In this document: in pieces, positions 18,244 through 24,350 of the stretch | Numbering within the stretch: the first letter of the stretch is position 1 | How the letters are laid out: each line of letters opens with the position of its first letter | Source: Candidatus Enterocola intestinipullorum | GTDB taxonomy: Bacteria > Bacteroidota > Bacteroidia > Bacteroidales > Paludibacteraceae | DNA length: 45,419 bases | Direction: 5' to 3' | NCBI GenBank assembly: GCA_017694565.1 | Contig: JADIMR010000005.1 | Location: forward strand, 1-45,419 | The notes under the pieces: model-generated | Databases searched by the model: none | Told to the model about the DNA's origin: nothing | Seen by the model: only the letters and a program-made list of their open reading frames with translations | Position numbers and translations under genes: made by a program

Positions 18244-19650
18244 TTAAAACTCCGCATTGTTCGGAGTCCTTGGGAAAGGAATCACGTCGCGGATGTTTGC
18301 CATGCCGGTAACGAAAAGCAGCAAGCGTTCAAATCCCAAGCCGAAGCCTGAATGTGGGGCAGATCCCCAGCGGCGCGTGTCGAGATACCACCAAATATCC
18401 TTTTCGGGCACGTGCATTTCTGCTGCGCGCTGTTTGAGTTTCTCGTAATCCGCTTCGCGTTCCGAGCCTCCTATGATTTCTCCTATTTTCGGGAACAATA
18501 CGTCCATTGCGCGGACGGTTTTGCCGTCATCGTTCTGTTTCATGTAGAACGATTTTATTTCTTTCGGATAATCTGTCAAAATTACAGGGCATTTGAAATG
18601 TTCTTCCACCAAATAACGTTCATGCTCGGATTGCAAATCCATGCCCCAGCCTACGGGGAACTCGAATTTATGTCCCGCAGCCTTTGCTTCTTCCAAAATC
18701 TTCATGCCGTCGGTGTAGGTCAGGCGGATGAATTTTTTATCCAAAACCGATTCCAAACGGCCGATCAGTTCGTTGTCGTACATCTTGCACAAGAACTCCA
18801 AATCTTCGCGGCAGTTGTCCAAAGCCCATTGCACGCAATACTTTATGAACTCTTCCGCCAAATCCATATTGTCTTCGATGTCGTAGAAGGCCATTTCCGG
18901 CTCTATCATCCAGAACTCCGACAAATGGCGCGGGGTGTTCGAGTTCTCGGCACGGAATGTGGGGCCGAAAGTGTAAATTTCGCCCAAAGCCAAAGCACCG
19001 AGTTCCCCTTCCAGCTGTCCTGATACCGTGAGGCTCGTCTGTTTGCCGAAAAAGTCGTGCGAGTAATCGATCGACCCGTTTTCGTTTTTCTTCAAGTCGT
19101 AGAGGTTGAGCGTTGTTACCTGGAACATCTGTCCGGCACCTTCGCAATCCGAGGCCGTTATCAACGGGGTATGGAAATAATAAAACCCTTTTTCGTGAAA
19201 GAACTTGTGAATGGCGATTGCCATGTTGTGCCTTATGCGGAATACCGAGCCGAAAGTATTCGTGCGCGGACGCAGGTAGGCTATCGAGCGGAGGAATTCC
19301 AAAGTGTGCCCTTTCTTTTGCAAGGGATAAGTATTCGGGTCGGCAGTGCCGTAAATTTCGATTTTATCGGCTTGGATTTCAACGCTCTGTCCGCTGCCCA
19401 TAGATTGGGCCAAAGTTCCTTCGACTCCGATACATGCGCCAGTGGTAACAGGTTTGAGTTCTTCATCGTTGAATTTGGCCATGTCCAGCACAATCTGTAT
19501 GTTGGAAGCGCACGAACCGTCGTTCAAAGCCACGAACCCAACGTTTTTGTTTCCCCTGCGGGTCCTGACCCATCCTTTGAGTATTACTTTTTCACCGAAG
19601 GAGTTTTTTTTCAAAGCCTCGGCAACCTTGATGCGTCCCTTGATTCCCAT
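18244..19650 (-). CDS. asnS: Asparaginyl-tRNA synthetase
   Basis: A 468-residue class IIb aminoacyl-tRNA synthetase charging tRNA-Asn. It has the N-terminal OB-fold anticodon-binding domain ([19 protein letters not shown]), motif 2 with [21 protein letters not shown] split around residues 225-245, and motif 3 [16 protein letters not shown] at the C-terminus. The start is the ATG at 19650 ([11 protein letters not shown]); an open frame continues upstream to 19821 but only translates the intergenic repeat. The repeat array immediately upstream supplies its promoter. It converges with the envC-like operon. Confidence 0.96.
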   Translation of the reverse strand: MGIKGRIKVAEALKKNSFGEKVILKGWVRTRRGNKNVGFVALNDGSCASNIQIVLDMAKFNDEELKPVTTGACIGVEGTLAQSMGSGQSVEIQADKIEIYGTADPNTYPLQKKGHTLEFLRSIAYLRPRTNTFGSVFRIRHNMAIAIHKFFHEKGFYYFHTPLITASDCEGAGQMFQVTTLNLYDLKKNENGSIDYSHDFFGKQTSLTVSGQLEGELGALALGEIYTFGPTFRAENSNTPRHLSEFWMIEPEMAFYDIEDNMDLAEEFIKYCVQWALDNCREDLEFLCKMYDNELIGRLESVLDKKFIRLTYTDGMKILEEAKAAGHKFEFPVGWGMDLQSEHERYLVEEHFKCPVILTDYPKEIKSFYMKQNDDGKTVRAMDVLFPKIGEIIGGSEREADYEKLKQRAAEMHVPEKDIWWYLDTRRWGSAPHSGFGLGFERLLLFVTGMANIRDVIPFPRTPNNAEF

Positions 19651-19680
19651 AATGCGTTTGTTGTTTGGATTATTGCTGTG

Positions 19681-19711
19681 CAAAGATAGTGCAAGGCGAA
19701 TTTTTGTGCAA
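19681..19711 (-). promoter_or_regulatory. Promoter for asnS inside the repeat array
   Basis: On the minus strand, TTG at 19711-19709, a 20-bp spacer and TATCTTTG at 19688-19681 fit the Bacteroidota consensus. Transcription would begin near 19675, about 25 nt before the asnS ATG. A second TATCTTTG lies at 19796-19789 in the next unit. Confidence 0.65.
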
Positions 19712-19848
19712 GCCGAATTTTCGTGCAAACCGAAAGCAATAGCAAACTTGTTTGATATTGCTGAGGTGCAGCCGAAAATGGGCGAAGCCAAAGATAGTGC
19801 AAATGAGGGCAGAACAATCAAACTTGTTTGAAATTGTTATGCCGAGGA
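19681..19848 (-). repeat. Structured promoter-bearing repeats (copy 2, inverted, two units)
   Basis: Read on the minus strand, this stretch contains the same two modules as the array at 10595-10932 but in the order B then A. The unit from TATCTTTG 19796 to TATCTTTG 19688 is 108 bp, the same spacing as 10630 to 10738, and I count only about two base differences between them. The second module matches about 10767-10814. The remainder of the 319-nt gap (19849-19969) holds no gene, only a terminator-like hairpin for the toxin-antitoxin genes. Confidence 0.85.
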
Positions 19849-19914
19849 TGCCATATTCGAGCACGTGATACACAACATACTGTTCCCGGATACAAGGTAT
19901 GTTAATCAAACGAC

Positions 19915-19946
19915 AAAGGCGGGGGTCATATCAAATCCCCACCTTT
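19915..19946 (-). terminator. Possible terminator of the higBA-like pair
   Basis: AAAGG-C-GGGG pairs with CCCC-A-CCTTT across a 12-nt loop; read on the minus strand the hairpin is followed by TTTGTCGTTTG. It lies 24 nt after the antitoxin stop. The stem has one internal mismatch and the U-run is short, so efficiency is uncertain. Confidence 0.5.
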
Positions 19947-19969
19947 ATCGTTTATAAGGTAGTGCCCAT

Positions 19970-20308
19970 TCACCAAAGGGGAATTGATTCGCCGTTCCCC
20001 AAATCCAATTTCGCACTTGGGAACCCCAAGGCTTGGAATACCTTGCATATTGTCGGCAGCTGGATGATTCCGCGTCCGTGTTCCAATTTGGAAATCTGTG
20101 ATTTCTTGACTCCCACTCTATCTCCAAGCTCGGTTTGCGACAGATTTAACCGCTTGCGGTTTTCGCGTATCGCTTCGCCTACCATGTATGCCTGTACTTC
20201 CTTTTTGAGTTCGGCTTCCATAGCGTCCCTTTCAGGAGTGCCCACCGGACCCCAAAGGACATCTTTCATATCGTCCGCGTCCCTATATTCTGAACGTTCG
20301 TTTTTCAT
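19970..20308 (-). CDS. XRE-family antitoxin, HigA-like
   Basis: A 112-residue protein with a C-terminal helix-turn-helix of the XRE type (NLSQTELGDRVGVKKSQISKLEHG, residues about 66-90, where SQISKLE is the recognition helix). The N-terminal 60 residues are acidic and helical, a plausible toxin-contact region. It overlaps the toxin gene by 4 nt. In HigBA systems the toxin gene comes first and the antitoxin both neutralises the toxin and represses the operon. A 26-bp palindrome over the promoter is the likely operator. Confidence 0.85.
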   Translation of the reverse strand: MKNERSEYRDADDMKDVLWGPVGTPERDAMEAELKKEVQAYMVGEAIRENRKRLNLSQTELGDRVGVKKSQISKLEHGRGIIQLPTICKVFQALGFPSAKLDLGNGESIPLW

Positions 20309-20643
20309 TGCTGCCTCCTTTTGTCATAGTGTTCTTTCATTAATTCTTCCGCTTTCCTTATTTCCTTCAAAGGTGTTTTCTGGGTTTTCTTTACTATGCC
20401 GTGGGTTACTATTATTATCGCTCTTTGTGTTTCGTCCCAAAAGGCAAAAAGGCGGTAACATTTGCCACCAAACAGCGTCCTGAATTCCCAAATTTCCGTA
20501 TTTTCAAGCTTCTTAAACAGTTCGCTGTCAATTATTCCTTCTTCAACCTTGAAAATATTAAAGTATATCTTTTGTTGAACTTTCGTATCCAAGGCATCCA
20601 AGAATTCTTGTGCCAGCTTACCTATCCTCACTTTTAATTTCAT
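20305..20643 (-). CDS. HigB/RelE-like toxin (Gp49 family)
   Basis: A 112-residue basic protein of the RelE/HigB (Gp49-like) type. Visible features are IWEFRTLFGGKCYRLFAFWD, the central strand pair of this family, and IVTHGIVKKTQKTPLKEIRKAEEL, where the KKTQKTP segment corresponds to the usual basic region before the last helix. Relatives cleave mRNA on the ribosome; that activity is inferred. Its start is only 4 nt from a -7 element (TAACTTTG), so the transcript may be nearly leaderless. The pair stands alone between asnS and greA. Confidence 0.85.
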   Translation of the reverse strand: MKLKVRIGKLAQEFLDALDTKVQQKIYFNIFKVEEGIIDSELFKKLENTEIWEFRTLFGGKCYRLFAFWDETQRAIIIVTHGIVKKTQKTPLKEIRKAEELMKEHYDKRRQQ

Positions 20644-20647
20644 GCTG

Positions 20648-20683
20648 CAAAGTTATAAAAAGTTTTCTTATAAGTAAACTTTT
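20648..20683 (-). promoter_or_regulatory. Promoter and palindromic operator of the toxin-antitoxin pair
   Basis: On the minus strand TAACTTTG at 20655-20648 matches TAnnTTTG, with TTTA as a weak -33 about 20 bp upstream. A 26-bp inverted repeat centred on TTATAA spans 20658-20683, with a single mismatched pair, and covers the spacer and -33. That placement suits autorepression by the XRE antitoxin. Confidence 0.65.
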
Positions 20684-20817
20684 CCTATTCGAAAATCATC
20701 TTTCTTGTGTTTCGTCGTAACTGTCGGACTTTTGCCTTGTATTGGCAACAAAGGTCTTGTTCGAGCCTTTTAGATTTATTTCCCCTCAAGTTTTCCCAAT
20801 CACCGTTCGACTTTTTA

Positions 20818-20848
20818 TTTGCTGGTTGCAAAATATTTGCTACATTTG
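20818..20848 (+). promoter_or_regulatory. Promoter of greA
   Basis: TTTG at 20818-20821, a 19-bp spacer and TACATTTG at 20841-20848 are a full consensus match. Transcription would start near 20854, giving a leader of about 137 nt. The rest of the gap from 20684 to 20817 shows no gene. Confidence 0.75.
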
Positions 20849-20877
20849 CCGTTGAAGTCATAATCGAAAGGCAAATG

Positions 20878-20927
20878 GAGAGTTTCGGAACTAACAGCTC
20901 CGAAATTCTCTGTTTTTATTGTCTTTG
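20878..20927 (+). promoter_or_regulatory. Terminator-like hairpin in the greA leader
   Basis: Arms 20878-20889 and 20899-20910 form a 12-bp stem (one G-T pair) with a 9-nt loop, followed by TGTTTTTATTGTCTTTG. It lies between the predicted transcription start and the greA start with no gene before it, so it looks like an attenuator or the 3' end of a short leader RNA. Confidence 0.6.
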
Positions 20928-20990
20928 CCAATCAATAACGGCAATGAGCAGTATAAACGGAAATATAATCTTAAAACAACAGATACAGAC

Positions 20991-21461
20991 ATGGCAGTAA
21001 CTTACATGACCGAAGAGGGTTACAAAAAAATGATGGAAGAGATAACCCGTCTGGAAACAATCGAACGTCCGAAAATTTCCAAACAGATAGCCGAGGCACG
21101 CGACAAGGGCGACTTGTCGGAGAATGCCGAATACGATGCGGCGCGTGAGGCACAAGGGTTATTGGAATTGAAAATATCACAGTTGAAAAACACCGTGGCG
21201 AATGTCCGTATAATAGACGAGTCGCAGCTGAATGCCGGCATAGTCCAGATTTTGAGCAAGGTAACCATACAAAATACCAAGAACAAGCAAAAAATGACCT
21301 ATACGCTCGTTTCCGAAGCGGAAGCGAATCTCCGTGAGGGGAAAATGGCGGTGAACACACCTATCGCCAAAGCCCTTATAGGCAAGAAAAAGGGCGACAA
21401 GGTTACGGTTTCCGTACCCTCCGGCCAAATGGAGTTCGAGATAATGGAAGTAGGTTTTTAA
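20991..21461 (+). CDS. greA: Transcription elongation factor GreA
   Basis: A 156-residue Gre factor that enters the RNA polymerase secondary channel and stimulates cleavage of backtracked RNA. The N-terminal coiled coil carries the family signature with the tip acidic residues in ARDKGDLSENAEYDAAREAQG, and the C-terminal FKBP-like domain ends in PSGQMEFEIMEV. I start at ATG 20991 (MAVTYMTEEGYKKM), which gives the usual family length; an in-frame TTG-type extension upstream falls in the leader. The 3' end of the gene forms one arm of a long hairpin. Confidence 0.95.
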   Translation: MAVTYMTEEGYKKMMEEITRLETIERPKISKQIAEARDKGDLSENAEYDAAREAQGLLELKISQLKNTVANVRIIDESQLNAGIVQILSKVTIQNTKNKQKMTYTLVSEAEANLREGKMAVNTPIAKALIGKKKGDKVTVSVPSGQMEFEIMEVGF

Positions 21462-21480
21462 AAAAACTACTTCCATTATC
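21440..21480 (+). terminator. Hairpin overlapping the greA stop codon
   Basis: A perfect 14-bp inverted repeat (21440-21453 and 21467-21480) encloses the stop codon and a T5-A7 loop. It may serve as terminator or 3'-end protector; there is no clear U-run after the 3' arm. Confidence 0.6.
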
Positions 21481-21640
21481 TCTTCATTTAATTATACGGC
21501 CTATCGGCCGGCGGCCCGTGGCCGCTTGCCTACGGCGTAGGTTTCTAAAAACCTGCTTCCATTATCTATTTATTCTAATAATTATACGGCCTGCCGGCCG
21601 GCGGCACTTGGCCGCTACATTATCCATTTATTTAAACCAT
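21451..21640 (+). repeat. Tandem structured repeat, about 88 bp, between greA and the HIT gene
   Basis: Two units start at about 21451 and 21539. Each contains CTTCCATTATC, then an AT-rich stretch, then ATTATACGGCCT and a GC-rich palindromic core (GGCCGGCGGC) ending GGCCGCT. CTTCCATTATC recurs at an offset of 86 bp and ATTATACGGC at 90 bp. A third partial copy (TACATTATCCATTTATTT) runs into the HIT gene leader. No protein is encoded. The unit seems built partly from the greA 3' end. Confidence 0.75.
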
Positions 21641-21648
21641 AGAAAACA

Positions 21649-22041
21649 ATGGCAACAATTTTCAGCCGCATAGTGGCAGGTGAGATTCCATGCTACAAGG
21701 TTGCGGAAGACGACAAGTTTTTCGCGTTTCTGGATATTAATCCGATGGTAAAAGGACATACTCTTGTAATTCCCAAGCAGGAAGTGGATTATATTTTCGA
21801 CTTGTCCGATAACGATTTGGCGGCCATGCAGGTGTTTGCCAAAAAGGTGGCTTTGGCAATAGGCAAGGCTTTCCCGTGTAAAAAAGTGGGGCAGGCCGTG
21901 CTCGGATTGGAAGTTCCCCATGCTCATATCCATCTCATTCCCATGCAAAGCGAAGCAGATATGCTATTTTCCAACCCTAAACTCAAACTGTCGCCCGACG
22001 AATTTACCGAAATAGCGTCGAAAATATCGGCGGCAATGTAG
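21649..22041 (+). CDS. HIT-family nucleotide-binding protein (HINT-like)
   Basis: A 130-residue cytoplasmic protein of the histidine-triad superfamily, normal length. The motif HAHIHLIP supplies His91, His93 and His95; FAFLDINPMVKGHTLVIPK is the conserved strand block near the N-terminus. Such proteins hydrolyse phosphoramidate or related adenosine nucleotides; the physiological substrate is unknown. It probably reads from its own start after the tandem repeat, but I see no convincing promoter. Confidence 0.93.
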   Translation: MATIFSRIVAGEIPCYKVAEDDKFFAFLDINPMVKGHTLVIPKQEVDYIFDLSDNDLAAMQVFAKKVALAIGKAFPCKKVGQAVLGLEVPHAHIHLIPMQSEADMLFSNPKLKLSPDEFTEIASKISAAM

Positions 22042-22071
22042 TTGTTACAGGCTGCGGTTGTCTTATCCCAT

Positions 22072-22099
22072 GTAATAAATCGCGTTAGCGATTTATTAC
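22072..22099. repeat. Perfect 12-bp inverted repeat after the HIT gene
   Basis: Arms 22072-22083 and 22088-22099 pair perfectly around the loop GTTA, 30 nt after the HIT stop. No T-run follows, so it is better called a structured element than an intrinsic terminator. Confidence 0.6.
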
Positions 22100-22242
22100 C
22101 GCCCCTAAGTAGGCTACACCTTATATTTATTATACTGTGGAGCTATCGTTGCGCCAATGCTGAAACGCCACTAACCACTGTAAAAAACGTTGCATATTGC
22201 TGAATTTCCGCGATAGCCGGCACCGGACATCGAAACCCGAAA

Positions 22243-22276
22243 CTAACCACTATCCACTATTCACTAACCACTAATT
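22243..22276 (+). repeat. CACTAACCACT-type short tandem repeat before dus
   Basis: ACTAACCACTATCCACTATTC and ACTAACCACTAAT run up to the dus start codon; a single CCACTAACCACTG lies at 22168. The same word family appears before proB, near 34529 and at the end of proB. Confidence 0.7.
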
Positions 22277-23311
22277 ATGCAGATAGCCAACATATCATTT
22301 CCCGAATATCCCGTTTTCCTTGCACCGATGGAGGATGTTACGGATCCGTACTTCCGCCTTATGTGCAGGCAGTTCGGAGCGGACATGGTTTATACCGAAT
22401 TTGTCTCGGCTGATGCCTTGATACGTGGAGCGGGGCGCACCGGGCAGAAATTGGAACTCGGGCGCGATTTGCGCCCCGTCGCGGTGCAGATTTATGGCAA
22501 GGACGTGGATTCCATGGTCGAAGCCGCCAAAATCGCCGAGGCTGCCGGTCCCGACATCCTGGACATAAATTTCGGTTGTCCTGTCAAAAAGATTGCGGGA
22601 AAAGGCGCGGGCGCGGGGCTTTTGCGCGACATACCCCGCATGTTGGACATAACCCGGGCGGTTGTAAAGGCAGTTTCGTTGCCAGTTACCGTCAAAACCC
22701 GCCTTGGTTGGGACGCTTCCGAAATCATAATAACCGAACTTGCCCCGCGCCTGCAAGATTGCGGTATTGCAGCGCTCACCATCCACGGCCGCACCCGGGC
22801 GCAGATGTATACGGGCGATGCCGATTGGTCGCCTATTGCCGCCGTTAAAGCCGATCCGCGCATACGCATCCCCATAATCGGCAATGGCGACATCACCACT
22901 CCCGCCCGTGCCAAAGAATGCTTTGACCGCTACGGGGTCGATGCAGTCATGGTCGGTCGCGCAGCCATAGGCCGTCCGTGGGTTTTCCGTGAAATAAAAG
23001 ACCTGTTGGAGGGCAATCCGTCCCCGGAGGCTTTTACGCCCGCCCGCCAGATGGAGATTCTCAAACGGCAGGTCGCCGACAGCATTGAATTCTTGGGCGA
23101 AAGGCGCGGCATACTCCATGTACGCCGCCACATAGCTGTTACCCCGCTTTTCAAAGGCATTCCCAATTTCAAATCCACAAAAATCAGGATGCTCCGTGCC
23201 GAAACCATGGCGGAATTGTTCTCCATCTTCGACGAAGTAGCTGCTTTCCTTAATCCACCGCAAGTGCACAGTCGTCCGGAGGCCGACTGCTTTACATGCG
23301 GTTACGCATAA
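22277..23311 (+). CDS. dusB: tRNA-dihydrouridine synthase, DusB type
   Basis: A 344-residue FMN enzyme that reduces uridine in tRNA D-loops. It is a TIM barrel with the N-terminal LAPMEDVTDPYFR, the catalytic Cys101 in NFGCPVKKI followed by KGAGAGLL, the RNA/FMN-contact block TIHGRTRAQMYTGDADW, and IGNGDI plus MVGRAAIGRPWVF for phosphate binding. The C-terminal helical domain is present, ending in FTCGYA. The assignment to DusB rather than another Dus is by overall similarity. The last 22 bp of the gene recur inverted at 23909-23930, beyond the transposase. Confidence 0.93.
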   Translation: MQIANISFPEYPVFLAPMEDVTDPYFRLMCRQFGADMVYTEFVSADALIRGAGRTGQKLELGRDLRPVAVQIYGKDVDSMVEAAKIAEAAGPDILDINFGCPVKKIAGKGAGAGLLRDIPRMLDITRAVVKAVSLPVTVKTRLGWDASEIIITELAPRLQDCGIAALTIHGRTRAQMYTGDADWSPIAAVKADPRIRIPIIGNGDITTPARAKECFDRYGVDAVMVGRAAIGRPWVFREIKDLLEGNPSPEAFTPARQMEILKRQVADSIEFLGERRGILHVRRHIAVTPLFKGIPNFKSTKIRMLRAETMAELFSIFDEVAAFLNPPQVHSRPEADCFTCGYA

Positions 23312-23312
23312 G

Positions 23313-23340
23313 GAAACTCACGCACTTCGGCGTGAGTTTC
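23313..23340. terminator. Possible terminator hairpin after dus
   Basis: An 11-bp stem (23313-23323 and 23330-23340) with loop ACTTCG lies directly after the dus stop. No long T-run follows, so it may stabilise the 3' end rather than terminate on its own. Confidence 0.5.
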
Positions 23341-23412
23341 AGTGCTACAAGCTATGCTGTTCTCATAATCCACCGCCAATGCGCTATTGTTATATTTTTA
23401 CGCATGAACAAG

Positions 23413-23838
23413 TTACGCTGTCAGTATACTTTCTGTCAGTCTTTTGAATTCGGCTATGCTGTCTTCTGTCTCGTGGTGTTTCTTCTGATTGGCGATGTAT
23501 CCCGTAATCTTGTTAACATGAGAGACTGAGCAGGATGCTGCAAAATATGATTTGTTCCAACCTTGATAATCAGGAAACCTTTCGGGATGGTTTCTAATAA
23601 AATAATTAGTTGAGATTTTAAGGTTGTGTACAAAATCCGCCATGCACGAACTTGCCGGTATTTGGATTAGCATGTGAATATGGTCTGGCATTCCTCCAAT
23701 GCGATATAAAACGCATTCATTCCGCTTGCAATAATTCCATATATATCGGTACAAGTCTTTTTCGCTTTCGTGTTTTATTGCAGCAATGCTGTACTTTGTC
23801 CTGAATACAATGTGGTATAGCAATTTAGTATGGCTCAT
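23413..23838 (-). CDS. tnpA: IS200/IS605-family transposase TnpA (Y1 HUH)
   Basis: A 141-residue single-domain transposase, the usual size for IS200. The HUH metal motif is in PDHIHMLIQ (His53, His55) and the catalytic tyrosine is Tyr114 in ITGYIANQKKHH. It moves single-stranded DNA by peel-and-paste and leaves no target duplication. The frame is intact, so the enzyme may be active. No TnpB is present. TAACTTTG at 23870-23863 on the minus strand, upstream of the gene, could serve as a -7 box. Element ends cannot be fixed by eye; the flanks contain hairpins. Confidence 0.9.
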   Translation of the reverse strand: MSHTKLLYHIVFRTKYSIAAIKHESEKDLYRYIWNYCKRNECVLYRIGGMPDHIHMLIQIPASSCMADFVHNLKISTNYFIRNHPERFPDYQGWNKSYFAASCSVSHVNKITGYIANQKKHHETEDSIAEFKRLTESILTA

Positions 23839-24350
23839 GACGGTTAAGAATTAAGATGCTGCAAAGTTACAAAAAAAGAACCTGCCTCGATAGAGGGCAG
23901 GTTCTCTAATGCGTAACCGCATGTAAAGCAAATGGGCGAAGCACGTTTGCGCACTTGCGGTTACAAGAAAGGCAGGGGCATCCTTTTCTGCGCCACTCTT
24001 TCCACCGCAAATGCGCTATCGCTTTACTTATAGATATACTCCTCTACTAAAAAATCTTTCTTGCTTGTTGCGAAAGTTATAAATAATGTTTACATTTGGC
24101 AGGGTTGATTGCACGTTGTGCCTTTTTTATGGGCGCAGTCGGCAACTTGCTGAAAATCAAAGTACTATGTAAGAAGCAATTCCTTCCTCTTTTTGCGTTG
24201 GATTGGTTTTCTGGTATTGTTGCTGCCTTTGGCGTATTTGTCCGTTGTGTACAAATACGTTGGCGGAAGAGTTTTTAACAATTGCAGATGTCTTTTCCTG
24301 CGGTTTTTCCGGACCTTATTAAACGAAATTAATACAAAAACATATCAAAG
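23839..24350 (+). other. 512-nt gene-free region between tnpA and the giant T9SS gene
   Basis: It holds the hairpin 23877-23905, the inverted dus 3' end (23909-23930), a nested hairpin with GTAACCGCA pairing to TGCGGTTAC up to 23963, the direct-repeat copy at 24001, the promoter at 24068-24098 and a long leader. A 60-codon frame at 24096 starts inside the -7 box and I do not call it a gene. No tRNA was recognised. Confidence 0.6.
24068..24098 (+). promoter_or_regulatory. Promoter of the giant T9SS protein gene
   Basis: TTG at 24068-24070, a 20-bp spacer and TACATTTG at 24091-24098. Transcription would start near 24104 and leave a leader of about 245 nt. In the leader, arms 24233-24241 and 24251-24259 make a perfect 9-bp stem with a 9-nt loop. 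Confidence 0.6.

Larger units (their letters stand above)
23288..23930. mobile_element. IS200-like element region bounded by 22-bp inverted repeats
   Basis: The 22 bp at 23288-23309 (end of dus) and 23909-23930 are exact reverse complements. Between them lie tnpA, a 10-bp-stem hairpin at 23877-23905 and a second hairpin after dus. IS200 elements normally carry subterminal hairpins, not long terminal inverted repeats, so the true element is probably smaller than this span. In addition, a 21-bp direct repeat with two mismatches occurs at 23369-23389 and 24001-24021, starting TCCACCGC in both. Confidence 0.5.

Noticed and set aside
19651-19821. N-terminal extension of asnS
   Set aside because: The extra 57 codons translate the intergenic repeat and cross the predicted promoter; the family N-terminus begins at the ATG at 19650.
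22072-22099. Intrinsic terminator after the HIT gene
   Set aside because: The stem is perfect but no T-run follows in either direction; I list it only as an inverted repeat.
23296-23529. 77-codon frame overlapping the dus end and tnpA
   Set aside because: It runs through the dus stop region and antisense to the transposase, which has its full HUH and Tyr motifs.
23909-23963. tRNA or other structured RNA gene downstream of tnpA
   Set aside because: The nested hairpin has no cloverleaf, no T-arm consensus and no CCA-proximal acceptor; it looks like element-end structure.
24096-24278. 60-codon frame upstream of the giant gene
   Set aside because: It starts on a TTG inside the -7 promoter element and shows no signal peptide or family pattern.
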